This document shows, one piece after another, positions 1-13,000 of a stretch of DNA of 64,000 nt; the first letter of the stretch is position 1, and each line of letters starts with the position of its first letter. The position numbers were made by a program, and so were the translations under genes. Under the pieces are notes generated by a model that worked only from the letters and a program-made list of their open reading frames with translations, was not told the origin of the DNA and did not search any database. The stretch covers positions 45,947,414-46,011,413 of the forward strand of contig JAPTHN010000010.1 in NCBI GenBank assembly GCA_026936325.1. The letters are read 5' to 3'. Source of the stretch: Platynereis dumerilii (Eukaryota > Annelida > Polychaeta > Phyllodocida > Nereididae).

Positions 1-118
1 CTCTATTGACTTAAATGTCCAACAACTACGAAATTGATTAATTTTGATAAATAGTACATAAATATTATTTTGAAGGAAGAGCGAACCCAGCTGACTAAAC
101 CCCTGGTTAACTGAGAGT
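1..118 (+). other. Intron 1 of paralog A, left end
   Basis: The first bases (ctctattgac and the following gap-aligned text through gaaggaagagc) align with 35739-35860 in intron 1 of paralog B, about 240 bases after B's exon 1. This fixes the missing first exon of A just outside the window. Confidence 0.7.
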
Positions 119-3100
119 TATCATCTAAGCGCAAACCTTGCAGCATACCGTAAAAACTACAGTTGTAATAATATTTTGATAAAATGCGTTGAAGATTGGC
201 GAAAAGCCCTTGACAACAACCAACATGTTGGATGTATTTTAATAGATTTATCCAAAGCCTTTGATTGTTTACCACATGGTCTACTTATTGCTAAGTTGTA
301 TGCGTATGGTTTCTCTGAAAACTCATGTGCTTATATTCAAAGTTATTTGACTAAAAGAAAACAAAGGGTCAAGATAGGAAATTCTAAAAGTGACTGGTTA
401 GCACTTAAAACAGGTGTCCCACAAGGTTCAGTGACAGGCCCACTCCTCTTTAATATATCTATCAATGACTTTATTTTCCAAATCCAGAATTTGTGCAATG
501 TGTATAATTATGCTGATGACAACACTCTGTCTTTCTCACACACTGATCCGGAAGTCATAAGAATCAAACTCGAAACTGCCTCGCATGCTGCTACAACATG
601 GTTTACGAACAACTTTATGAAAGCCAATCCCTCAAAGTTTCAAGCAATTTGTTTCAGTAAAGAAGATAACCCAATAAAATATAACATTGATGGTAATACA
701 GTAGAATCTGAAAAAGTAGTTAAACTTCTTGGTGTCCACCTTGATGATAAACTAAATTTCAGTCATCATGTATCAACAATATGTAAGAAGGCAGCGAGAC
801 AAATCAATGTGCTGTGTCGTTTAAGTAAAAACTTTAACTATCAATGTAAACTAAAAATTTATGACTCTTTCATAATGTCAAATTTTATTTATTGCTCTGT
901 AGTATACAACACTTTTAACATAAAAAATGACAAGAAAATTGAAAAGTTGAATAAAAGGGCACTATCTCAAAAATAATGAAGCCAAAGTGTGACATGACCA
1001 TCAAAATTTTAAAATGTATTTTTGTATGAAATGACCTAAGCATGTTGTAAAGAACATATTTGAGTTCCAGTAACTATATTGGCCATGATGCTTTGATGAG
1101 TGGAAATAATTGATAACAGCTGAATATTACAGAATTTTTAAAAGTTTGTTTTTCATGGCAGTGAAACATAACTGGGCTGAATGGTAATTTGTCATGAACT
1201 TAAATCCGTTTTCTTTATTTGGCAACAACTGGCACATTTTTAAAAGTCTTCTGGACAATTGCCATTCAAATACACCAAATATATTTTGAGAAACACCCGA
1301 TTTTACGAAATTTTTTGGAAATTTATTTTCAAAACTTACATGTATTAACCCCAGAAGCATATTTTTCCGTTTAAAATGATTTTAACTGCCCTATGTTAAG
1401 CATCTGTATGTGGGCTTCAAATTGATACCAAATAAGTGCCACCGAAGTGAATGTGTGCTCAGCAAATGATGATAGAAGTGTGATTTTTTGCCCATTTTTC
1501 GACATAAAAAGCTGATTTTAAGTACTGGTGTGATATGAATCTTCAGAAAATGTTCTTGTTTTGACTCAAATCGATTTTATATTAATTATCAATCATAACT
1601 GGGGGTAAAATACAACCATTTACAAAATAGAAAATATTTTGTTAATGTTTATTGCCTTTTTAGACAATTTGGCCCAAAATTTTAAAGAATGCTCCATAAA
1701 TGTTAAAATTTTTGTAATTAGGCAATGAAACGTACTCCAACTATTGAAATTAATTTTTAATTTTCACTCCAAGTAATATTAGAATGATCGCTTTACTGTT
1801 TGTCAGAAAAAAAATTGAATATGATCAAAATTTTTCAAAGCGTTACGCGTGCGACGAACATAACTTTTGAATCTAATCACCAGAAACCAGTCAAAAACTT
1901 GGGTTAGTTCATAGATTAATAAAACCTCATAGATGTACTATATTTTGAGCCAATCCAGATTAAAAACAGAGCTTTCATAGCTCCGTAGCATTTGAAAGTA
2001 CTCTCGGCGTTACGCGTGCGACACATTCACCTTTCCAGCTATTCATTGGAATTTTTCCATGAAACAGATTTTCCAGAATCATAAAAAGCTCCAAAACAAC
2101 TAAGTAGATGTAATACTAGATCTCAATGGCAAAAATATTCAAATGAAATATTTTAAAGGGAAACTAGAGCATTTCTGATCAGGAACATTCAAATTTGACT
2201 CAATTTTACAAAGTCAACCTTTGAACCCAAAAAACTCAATCATGTCAAAACAAGTGGATGGAAGTGCTTGTTTCAATGGATTTATGAAGCCTGGGGATGT
2301 GGAGATTCCAAAAATTATAAGGAAATAGCAATGGAACTTGTCAAACTTTGTAAAGTTAAAAGAATTCATCTTGTGAAAAAGTCTATGTCACGCTAAATAA
2401 GTGAAAAAATGCATGTTTTCCGATATACTTTCCTCTCTATCTCAATAACCTTTTGACAAATTGCCATGAAATGTTCAGGATTTTGGCATAAGAATGTATT
2501 TAAGGCAAGACTGTAATTTGAAGTTGTTTCATACAGCTGTTATCAAAATTTGTGACCCTCAGTGAAAACCAGCTGTGTGGCTTCATTATTTTTGAGATAG
2601 GCCTTAGACTCGTTTGCAATGACCACACTTCTAATTATAATGAACTGCTAAAAATGACTGATAAGCAAATGCTCCATGTTCATAGGAAATTCTATTTAGT
2701 AGAACATGTCTACAAAATCCTCAATGATTTAGCACTGCCCGTCGAACCAAATTTCTTTGAAAGACAAAATGCCCCGTATTCCTTTCGTGATGATTTCAAA
2801 TTAGTATTGCCAAAGTTCAGTTCTATTACATATGGACTCAAGTCAATGGCTTATCAGGGTGCTGTTTTATGGAATGATATCCCTTGTCCAGTGAAACATA
2901 GTGAATCGTTTCAATTGTTTAAAAAATCTATCCGTGCAATATCAAACTTTAGAGAATGCCAATGTGGATCTTGTATTATATGCCTGAAAGACAATTTGTA
3001 AGATAAATGAAGCTAACCGTGAGATTTATTGTCAACATCATATATTTCACCTGTACATAATCATCAATTGTAGTTTGTTTCATTGTCGGCTAAAAGCTCT

Positions 3101-3178
3101 CGCAGCTTGTGTTTTTTGTTGTATGTTATCACAACCGACTTTAAATAAAATTTTACTTACTTACTTACTTACTTACTT
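118..3178 (+). mobile_element. LINE A (CR1/jockey-like non-LTR retrotransposon, 5'-truncated)
   Basis: The reverse transcriptase frame enters inside the RT domain (SANLAAYRKNYSCNN, about 122) and shows DLSKAFDCLPH, GVPQGSVTGPLLFN and YADDNTL, the RT core. It runs to about 961. The C-terminal part resumes at 2601 (RLVCNDHTSNYNELL) and ends with CQCGSCIICLKDNL at 3001. A short 3' UTR and a (TTAC)n tail at about 3149-3178 follow, typical of this group. The middle is not deleted but split by an inserted DNA transposon. The endonuclease is missing through 5' truncation. It lies within intron 1 of paralog A and is absent from B. Confidence 0.85.
962..2600. mobile_element. Non-autonomous DNA transposon nested in LINE A
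   Basis: A perfect 23-bp inverted repeat, beginning CTATCTCAAAAATAATGAAG at 962-984 and complemented at 2578-2600, bounds 1639 bp inserted in the RT reading frame. The LINE frame resumes directly after it (KRAL | RLVCND). No transposase frame is visible. It contains two copies of GCGTTACGCGTGCGAC near 1842 and 2008, which stand out in AT-rich DNA. The target duplication is not clear, so the superfamily is left open. Confidence 0.8.
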
Positions 3179-3251
3179 ATGTGAAATTGCCCCTCAGTTA
3201 GCATGTGGAAAACTGATATGTATAAGCAAATGCTAACAATATGATTTTGTC

Positions 3252-3990
3252 ACCAGTTAACCATGTGATTTTCTGGGGGCAATCTTCACCAGTTAACCAT
3301 GTGATTTTCTGGGGGGCAATCTTCACCAGTTAACCATGTGATTTTCTGGGGGGCAATCTTCACCAGTTAACTATATGATTTTCTGGGGGGCAATCTTCAC
3401 CAGTTAAAGTTATTTGAGAAGAGGAAAATTCCAAGCGGTTAATTTGGCTCTTCATCAAGCCAGTAAACTCAGACTGTTCCAAGCAATATCTTGGGCTTTC
3501 AATATATCTGATAGGCCGAAGTAAAAGCAACAGGAACTTGCGGAAAATTTGTCATAACCAGTGTGATGCAGTGAGTCTCTTTTCAGTCTTCTTAAGGGTT
3601 ACCAGAATCAAGGATTATTGTGGTCATACATGTGTCACATTTTGGATAACTAGTCTTTTGTGATAATATCCAATATGTTTTTTTTTTAGCTAATAAGCAT
3701 CTTTCCACCTGATACTGTGCAGTAATTAATTCACATTAAGAAATCATAATCATTTGCTTTTAAAATTAGTTTAAACTCAGTTAAAGTAAACTTAGTGCGG
3801 AACTCTGTGAACAGCGTGTTTCTAGTACAGATGGCTCCATCTATATCTCTGGGGGGTCTCTTCACCAGTTAACTACATGATTTTCTGGGGGACAATCTTC
3901 ACCAGTTAACCATGTGATTTTCTGGGGCAATCTTCACCAGTTAACCACATGATTTTCTGGGGGTTATCTTCACCACTTAAACATGTGATG
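3252..3990 (+). repeat. 37-bp minisatellite (two clusters)
   Basis: About four units of a 37-bp repeat containing CAGTTAACCATGTGATTTTC plus a G-run lie at 3252-3411, with three to four more diverged units at 3850-3990. The 440 bases between hold no repeat that I can see. The two clusters may be one array split by an insertion. Confidence 0.8.
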
Positions 3991-4780
3991 TCCTGATGTA
4001 AACTTCAGGTACAAAGCTACAAATTCATGTGTTTATCTGGGGTAAATCATCATGTGATAATCTGGTATGCAAAATATTTATTTTTAGGAAAATCTGAAGA
4101 CAATTCCATTGATAATATGCAGATTCAAAAAAAGCTATAAATGACAGAAAACAATCAAATACCGTAATTTTCTGCTAATTTTGCTGGTGATTAATAATTC
4201 TGGACTAAATCCATAATAAATAATTGATACTAAGTCCAACAAAATTTTTAGAAAAGCCATGCTGGCATATTCTAATGAAAATTGGTAGAGTATATTCTGA
4301 TTATTTCCGAAACTTTGCCATTGACCTGGATCTGAACCAATGACCAAACATACTATTCTGGGCCCCTGACACCATTTTAAATAGAAAAGAAGTTTCTTGC
4401 GAGTTTCATGGCTCTGGTGTTTATATTTTTTGACGAGTTAGCTAAGTTTTGACCAGTGTGTCAAAATTCTAAAGATGCAGGGCCAAGTTTCTGGTGCTGC
4501 AGCTCCTCACTGCCTGCAGTTAGAAGTCTGAAATCCGATCACAATATACGCGCATATGTGTACCATAAATGTGCCAAAAATTGATATCCTAGATTTAGTG
4601 GAAGTTGTTAATCTTTGAAGAAACAACACACAGCCCCTTTCTGTCCCGATTCACCCCTGTGTCCCTATTCACCCCATATTACGGTATATACAGTTTTCAC
4701 TCCTTTGAGATAATGAACAGCTTGTTACCATTTGACAACGTTATTTGAAAAGTTTATATGTTTGAGTGTTTGTCGGTGAA
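3991..4780. other. Intron sequence, nothing recognised
   Basis: AT-rich intron 1 of paralog A with no coding pattern, repeat unit or paired ends that I could recognise. One 70-residue minus-strand frame here has no recognisable motif. Confidence 0.5.
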
Positions 4781-4784
4781 TGAC

Positions 4785-4888
4785 GGTGATTCACTATGGG
4801 ATCAGGAATATATGTTTATCACACCTCACGCTAAAGCCCTCGTTAGATAAATCACATATTCTCTCTCATGTGGTGAATAACCAATAGA
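4785..4888. mobile_element. Half copy of palindromic MITE (family P)
   Basis: The text from ATTCACTATGGGATCAGGAA to ATGTGGTGAATAACC matches the right arm of the full palindrome at 35930-36397. It occupies the corresponding position in intron 1, so the insertion predates the gene duplication and A has lost the left arm. Confidence 0.65.
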
Positions 4889-5929
4889 TTATACAAACAT
4901 TTGTGAGTCCCAAATTAAAGAACCACGAATCTTGAATAGATATTTTTCATGATTTTTGTGAAGGTTTAGGTACTTTTTGTCAGCCTTCCCCTGTATGGAT
5001 TTTATTCGATAAAGCCAGCGACTGGATATTCATTAGTTGACCAAATGGAGTGACTGGTGCACATGTGAAAAAAAAAGAAAAATATTATTGACAACTGGAG
5101 AATTCTTTTGTGAAATTTTTTATATTTGAGTTCTTCCAGTGACATCAGCAATCATTTGAGCATCTTTTGGTAAATTATGTTACTCACAACTGGGGCCAGC
5201 TGGCTCAAACATAAAATCTAACTGCAAATAATTAGCCACAGTAGCAATGTGCAGGTGTATAGTATAATTTTTATAAAAAGACGAAGAAGAAGAAACTGAA
5301 GAAGAAGAATATAATTTATTGGCAACCAAATAAATAATTGGATTTGTACATGAGAATAAAATAAATATGTATTATGTTATGTTATAAAATGTATGACACA
5401 AGAAATTGAATGTAATATTTAAAAAATATACAATAAAAAAAGAAAATACCAACTGTCAGGAGAAAAGTTTCAGATAAATTTAATCAATTTTTTTAAAGGT
5501 TGTCTTATCTTTTTTGAACTGTTAGGTCAATGTCTGATTCTCTATGGGATATAATTATTAAAGGAGATGGGGCTCACTTACATGTATTTTAAATTGTTAA
5601 ATTATCTGTGAATCCGATAGATGAGCAGCCTTTCGGATCCAGACCTACATCCCCAAAATGTGTGTATAAGATCTACAAAAGACAATAAGTTACACAAATT
5701 TGTCTCTTATAAATTATTTTTCTCTTTTACTTTTGGTCGAATGCTTAAAAATTCTCAAAAATATTGTTATGGACATTGTTAGACACATGAGGCGTTAAAC
5801 ATTAAATTTCAGTGCCTATGGATATATTACACATTTGAGGAAGAACAGGTCTATTTAACAAACAAAAAAAAGAAGAAAAACTGATTGAGGTAACGTGTGA
5901 TAAAGGGCAAACAAATCCCAAGTCACTTG
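4889..5929 (+). other. Intron 1 sequence shared with paralog B
   Basis: Patchy alignment with 36400-37190 and 38088-38200 (for example cagccttcccct, gaattcttttgt, aagaacaggtctatttaac). A GAAGAA purine run lies at 5281-5310. No gene seen. Confidence 0.6.
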
Positions 5930-5939
5930 CTGTTCCCAC

Positions 5940-6382
5940 CAGGGCTTTGGAGTTGGGTAATAATTGAACCGACTCCGACTCCCGACTCCTTTGGCTTTCT
6001 GAAAACCGACTCCGACTCCAACTCCGACTCCTTGGGCGTCCTGAATTACGACTCCGACTCCGACTCCCGACACCGCTTATCGGCATAATTGCACATAAGT
6101 ATTTCATTTTTAACAGGGGAGAAAAAGTTATTCTACTAAGTATTCATAGGATTTTGTACATGAATACTTGTTAAGGAAGTTTTATTTGAAATTCGGAATA
6201 CATTTCATATTTTTGTAACTGTTTTTTTGTAAATTATATTAATTATCTTGAGGAGTCAGGAGTCACCATTTTAATTTCCGACTCCGACTCTGACTTCGAC
6301 TCCACCTGACAATCAAAGTTCGACTCCGATTCCACCCAAAAACCTCCGACTCCACGACTCCGACTCCGACTCCAAAGCCCTG
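5940..6382. mobile_element. hAT-like MITE with GACTCC repeats
   Basis: Terminal inverted repeat CAGGGCTTTGGAGT / ACTCCAAAGCCCTG encloses 443 bp built largely of degenerate GACTCC hexamers on both arms. A 10-bp direct repeat CTGTTCCCAC sits at 5930-5939 and 6384-6393. Paralog B lacks the insert at the aligned site near 38190. CAGGG ends and a duplication of about 8-10 bp fit the hAT superfamily. Confidence 0.85.
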
Positions 6383-6393
6383 ACTGTTCCCAC

Positions 6394-6897
6394 CCTTGAA
6401 AACCTTTTTAAAATAACAAGGAAAAGAAACTGGCAAAACCTTTTAACAGTATACTTTTTCAATGACATAGTTTAGTCACTTATAAATTATAAGGAAATGC
6501 TCAAAGCTGACTGATAGGCAATATTTGTTCAAAACAGGAACTTGACAACATGGTATATTGATTGACACACCTTACATAATGTTGTTTTTGTGTTTGATGC
6601 AAATCGTATCTTTCCAATTCATCTTGATATATTCTCAATCAAAATCGAATTAAATTGTGATTAACAATTACAGTCAATCAAGATTATAAAAGCTGACTTC
6701 CAAAATTGAATTAATATATTATGATTTAAATCAAACCGATGAAAAAAACTAAATATATATTTCTAACCATTTTGGTCTAACTGCTTGATTGAAATTTCTT
6801 CAACTAAAGTATCTACTCATGTGTCATTCAAGAAACAGCACATTTGTTATAATATCATTTCTATCATATTTTCATTGAATTGTTATTCTAATTTCAG
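6394..6897 (+). other. Intron 1, acceptor-proximal, shared with paralog B
   Basis: Aligns well with 38200-38710 of paralog B up to the exon 2 acceptor. No other feature seen. Confidence 0.7.
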
Positions 6898-7006
6898 TTA
6901 TTGCCTCATCGGTTGATGCCTGTTCTTCTCCTGAGGATGCAGAAAGGAAACTGGCAGCTTGTCGAAATAAAATAGACCATCTACAACAATCAACAGATTG
7001 TCCGCA
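6898..7006 (+). CDS. Paralog A exon 2 (module 1, first half)
   Basis: 109 nt, entered in phase 1 (first two bases finish a codon) and left in phase 2. Acceptor atttcag, donor gtaaga. It encodes the end of the signal peptide and the start of the mature chain (VDACSSPEDAERKLAACR and onward), with three cysteines. The last cysteine sits one codon before the splice (TGT CCG CA). Paralog B's exon is the same length with about 14 residue changes, making this the most divergent exon. Confidence 0.88.
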
Positions 7007-10000
7007 GTAAGAATACCATTTTGACGCAATTTATCCATACCACACAAAATTGTTATAATAAATAGGCCCTATTCATAAAATGCTTTCGTTTAGCGGTCAG
7101 TCAGATCTCAGAACTTTTGTCAATTGATCTGAGATGGTTTCTATTTTCTAACCGTTTCTAACTTTCTAATGTTTTTATCCCATGACTACCCATGTATTGG
7201 CCTCAATAACACCAAAATAATGTGCTCGGGGAAATAACCAACTGTAGAGGGACAATACCTCATATTTCCCTCAAAAGATGTAGCGAACAGGTCCCTCTTG
7301 TGTTAATCTTCAGAAAAGTGGTCTTTTTGTCAAAAATGCCTTGGTATAGAAATCAATGAATTTTTTTTCTTTCAGCAAATACATGTGCATGACTTGTCAT
7401 GGAATAAAACATTATAACATAGATTGTCTTGCATTGACCCTCGTATTCTCCCTGCCAGCCGTATTTTTCCTTGGGGCCTAGGGTTCCAAGGGAAAATATA
7501 GACTGACTGGGAAAATACTAGGGTCAATACAAAACAATCAATGTAGTAATAGAGCGGTAAGCTTAGCGATCTTTCCCACACTAGTCATGTATGTATTGAA
7601 AAATCATGGCATACTGTTATCTCAAAAATTTTGTGGGAGCCGCCATTGTCATTTTCATCACATGGCCTACCTGCTCGCCGCCATTTTTTCCAGTGCGACG
7701 CATGCGCGCTTGAAAGGCATGACGTCGCACATTGAATTGTGATGCCGATAAATGTGACAGAGGGGGTGCCGAAACGTTGGCGCCCTTAGCAGCCGTTCAC
7801 GAAATTGGCAAAAACGTCGTGAAAATGTGTCAAAATTTAATCAAATCACATTTATTTCATCTCAGTGTTACAAACAAGCCATACATAATTCTTGTCAGTC
7901 TTAATAACTGGTCAGCAGCAATGAACAACAAATACACTGGGGCCACTGTCTCTTAATTGATTACAAATCATAACAGATTAGCAAATCACTGCAAATTGAT
8001 GTTGCATAATAACCATGCAAAGTTAATGTAAACAATTATGAACAGTCAATGATTAATGTAAACCATAATGATGTGCAGAAATACATGAAAACTAAATGTA
8101 AGAATTCATCACAACTGCATGTTATATTCACCAACATACATTTTAACATCACAATGTTGACGGAAGGGTGCTGAAACTGGAGCTCGCTGAAACTTTTTTT
8201 GGCAGTCGCCGGGAGAGAGCCAAATTTTTTCTCAATTTTTGGATGTCCGGCGGGCATTTTTCAAGTGAGAACAAGTGAAAAACATGACCGCTGGGATATA
8301 CGGGCACATCCCTTGCCCCTGTGGAACATTTATACTGCCCCTGCGGGACATCTGCAGCCTAGCAGGTGGTTGGATCATACCCCACAGGCATTTAGATCTT
8401 GCCCCACATATGATCTTGCCCCGCTGATTTATGATCTTATTCCGCCGATTTAAGATCTTATTCTGCCGATTTAAGATATTATTTCGCTGTTATATGCCTT
8501 TAATTAATTATATAATTGCTGTGTGTCGCGGAGTTAGCCATATTTCTCCTAGAAATCGTCTGCTTCTGTCCCGCCCGTCAAAAAAAAGTTCTTTGGCATG
8601 TCCCTTGAGATCGAGGCATTAGTCAGACTGCCTCTGCTGCCTCTGTTGACTTTCATCTTCTTGTTTTTTGACATAATACCTTGGCCCTTTTATATATATG
8701 TAGGCTTAGTAATGCTATCTGACGTGAAGCGTCTCCATCTTGATGAACTTGATTAGCATAAATACGGATGGACCACAAATAACATACACTTCACTTGTCA
8801 TTTTAAAAAATATTGGAAGCCACAATTTCCATAATATATTATTTTTTCAGAAATGCCGGAGACGAATTAGTCAAACTTGAAAAATGCTTGGAGGGATGCA
8901 CAAATGTCCCATTAGGAGCTGAGGCAGCCTGGAAAGCAGTGTATAATGACGCATTAAAGAATCTCGGTGGAAAATGTGCTGATTTATCGGTCCCACCTGC
9001 AGAAGCCAGAGATGGTTGGTATGATTATTATGTATATCCCAATAGACAGTGAAGTTCAGGCAAAAAACCATGTGATTCACACCATGTGGTTCGTCGATGT
9101 GAACCGCATGCACATTTTATTTATTTATATATTTCATTTCACTTCCACAAAGGGAAGAAAAAGTACAAATAATACACATTGAAAAGGAGATAATACACAA
9201 GAATCATATAATTTATCAACCTTTTAGAATAAACATTGTAATTGTGACTGTTTAGGCTTGAATAGCTGTTGTTAGATGTTTTGTAAGTGTAGATTTCCAA
9301 TCTCCGGAGAAGATTTTGACGAGAGTCCATAATTTTCGTCGTTGCCACAACAGCTTCATCAGAGGGTCTGATTGTAGGGGGGTGAGTCGTTACGTGACTG
9401 GCGAGAATCACGTGACAAGAGCGTCGAGTATACGAGGGGGGGGGAGCTCCAGAGAGCAGAGACCATCTCGTCTAATCAACAAGAAAGGAAGGCAGAATTA
9501 GAACACTTCAGAACTGCCCTTGCCGCCAATGAATACAGTGGTACCTGCGTTGTAAGACCTGTTGTAAGACCAACTTGCCTTATGTGTCCACCTTCCTCCT
9601 GCACTAAGTATTTTTAGTGCATTTTGCACCCCGATGAGAGACCGCACCCCCACGAGAGACCCTTCATGACCGCAGAAGGGGCGGTCTTATAATAAAGGGA
9701 CCCCTGTACAAGCAGTGGATAATCAAGACCGTCAAGGACACAAGGAAGGAAATGAACAACACCACCACCAAGAGCAAGTTGACTCCGATACCTCTCCCTT
9801 ATATCCATGGCCTCTCAGAAAATCTCCGAAGAATCTTCAAAGAACTCAATATACCCACATTTCATAAACCGGTTAACACCATACGAAACAAGCTAGTTAA
9901 ACCAAAGGACCCAACTCCATCTGAAAGCCAGTGTGGAGTTGTGTATCACATCCAGTGTGGGGGATGTAGTAAGGACTATACTTGTGAAACAGGGCGAAAT

Positions 10001-13000
10001 CTCTGGACTAGATTTAAAGAAGAAAAGGCGTTCATATACCATCAAGGAAGTGAAAGTCCTCCGGAAAGAAGACCATTGGTACCGTAGGAAAGTCAAAGAA
10101 GCCCTCATGATTCAATGTCAACAACCCTCCTTGATCAGAGACCATGGCCTGGAGCTCCCCCCCCGTATACTCTACGCTCTTGTCACATGACTCTCTCGAG
10201 TCCCCCCTACAACCAGACCCACTGATGAAGCTGTTGTGACAACAGCGAAAATTATGGACTCTCATCAAAATCTTCTCCAGAAGGTAAATTCATTGTTTTA
10301 TCTGATGTTGTTATGTAAACAATGAGCAGTGAAGTGATGACGTCACATTGTTTTGAAACCCTGATTGGTTGGTGGCATTGAAATACATAGAAGGGACATG
10401 AGGCTGTATGATGCCACCTCAAGATGAGGTCACCAAATCCGCCATATTGGAACTGCCCTGAGACATGACGTCACAATAGATCAATTATGATGTGACGTCA
10501 TGCCATTGTTATAAGTGACATCACAGTTATTGGTGACGTCATTGTCCATTGTGTCAGGATACAGGGCAGTTCCAAGATGGTGGATTTGGTTGCTTCATCT
10601 GCCAGAGCCTCATGTCCCTTCTATGTATTTCTATGGTTGGTGGATTCTAGGGATATTTTTGGGCCATTAAAAAAAATAGGTAGTGCATACAGTGATAAGT
10701 TCCATTCAAAGGAATTTCATTTATTTTTTCTAAATGCTAAAGGTATTTGAAGTTTTGTGTTATTCTAAAATATTCTCTAAATGAAACATGACAATTTTAA
10801 GAAATCGCCCAACCTGGAAATTTTATATCGAAACGGCCTTGAAATAGAACTTGGCACAAAATGAGTTTTTCAATGTTAAATACACATTTATAATGATTTA
10901 TTGTCTACGGCCCTTTTTGCCGACAGGTCAAAAGATAATAAAAATACAAACCTTAATTAATTAATCTATATTGGATTTTTTTTTCAAATACATCATCTTC
11001 TGTCATAGGCAAATTCTGTGGTCTATGTACTCATAAAAACATAATTATGGGATTCAATCTAACTAATTATTTTCTGTGGATTTTTTACTATTGCAGGGGG
11101 GGGGGGTTGGTCTTGTGGAAGGGTGCCGGGCTGCCAATCGCTGGACCAGGGTTTGAATCCAGCTCTTGCCGGGTCACCTGGGCCTATGTTGGACAGCTGT
11201 TTCAATCACCCTTCGCCTCATTGCCTTGTCCTCCCTCTGTCCTAATTAGCCTACCAAGTGCATAAATACAGGACATAAAGCCCCAATCATCCATCTATCA
11301 ATTACTGTTGCAGGGGGCCCAGCCGACCAGATAAGTTGTGACATCACGACCATCGTTCAAATAGTTCCCTGTGTTGGAAGTCTTGGCTCCCTTATTAATT
11401 TACCTGCAAATGCTGATGCTGCCAGTTTACAGGGAATTTGCGAGTAAGATATGCAAAATTATTTTTCTCTATTGCATTATTACATTATTGGAAAGTATTA
11501 TATTTTACACCGTATTTACATTGTATCGTACCATATCTAATACAAAAACTTACGATTTTATTTTTTAAAAATGTGATTTACAAAATACAAAATTGAGATT
11601 GTGCTGACCTTAGAAAAAGTGCCACAAGACGATTCGGAGGAGCTAAAAATCAATTAAATCTGGCCTTGTTCAGTTTGAGACAGACAATAGATGAGATATA
11701 ATGAGTATGAAGAGATATGATGAGAAAGGATGAGGTATGATGAGAAACAATGAGATACGATGAGTTATGATGAGGTATGATGAGATATGATGAGATATTA
11801 TGAGACACAATGAGGTACGATGAGTTATGATGAGGTATGAGATACGATGAGTTATGATGAGGTATGAGATACGATGAGTTATGATGAGGTATGAGATATG
11901 ATGAGTTATGATGAGGTATGAGATATGATGAGTTATGATGAGGTATGAGATACGATGAGTTATGATGAGGTATGAGATATGATGAGTTATGATGAGGTAT
12001 GAGATATGATGAGTTATGATGAGGTATGAGATACGATACGATGAGTTATGATGAGGTATGAGATACGATGAGTTATGATGAGGTATGAGATACGATGAGT
12101 TATGATGAGGTATGAGATACGATACGATGAGTTATGATGAGGTATGAGATACGATGAGTTATGATGAGGTATGAGATATGATGAGTTATGATGAGGTATG
12201 AGATACGATACGATGAGTTATGATGAGGTATGAAATACGATGAGTTATGATGAGGGATGAGATACGATGAGTTATGATGAGGTATGAGATACGATGAGTT
12301 ATGATGAGGTATGAGATATGATGAGTTATGATGAGGTATGAGATACGATACGATGAGTTATGATGAGGTATGAGATACGATGAGTTATGATGAGGTATGA
12401 GATATGATGAGTTATGATGAGGTATGAGATATGATACGATGAGTTATGATGAGGTATGAGATACGATGAGTTATGATGAGGTATGAGATACGATGAGTTA
12501 TGATGAGGTATGAGATACGATGAGTTATGATGAGGTATGAGATACGATGAGTTATGATGAGGTATGAGATACGATGAGTTATGATGAGGTATGAGATTTG
12601 ATGAGTTATGATGAGGTATGAGATACGATGAGTTATGATGAGATGTGATGAGATATTATGAGACACAATGGGATACGATGAGTTATTCCATGTCTAGGTA
12701 CATCTCTTCCCTGATACCGCACTTTTTCCCTGGGTAATACGGACAGCAGAGGGAAAATAGGAAGGAAAACACAGAATTAATGAGGTGCAGATGGAAATAC
12801 AATAATTAATGAGTTTGACAGGGAAAATAGGCCTGAGTGATGACGTTACCATGACGTCACGACGTCACAATACACATGGCACTGTCAACAAAAAAAAAAG
12901 CTGAAAAAATGAAAGGACATTATCAGACATTTTTGGTCAGGGCTCGGTTACTAATAGGCCTACTCCGATTTGAATGTGGTAAAGTACTACAGGTAGGTCA

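Noticed and set aside
5802-6107. Arginine-serine-rich frame resembling an SR protein
   Set aside because: It is the complement of GACTCC hexamers inside the hAT-like MITE.
9015-9052. Exon 3 read through to a stop as the true C-terminus
   Set aside because: The spliced frame into exon 4 is open and cysteine-rich in both copies; the read-through is kept only because the intron itself is well conserved.
12412-12666. 84-codon minus frame of ISYLIITHR repeats
   Set aside because: Translation of the 27-bp minisatellite.
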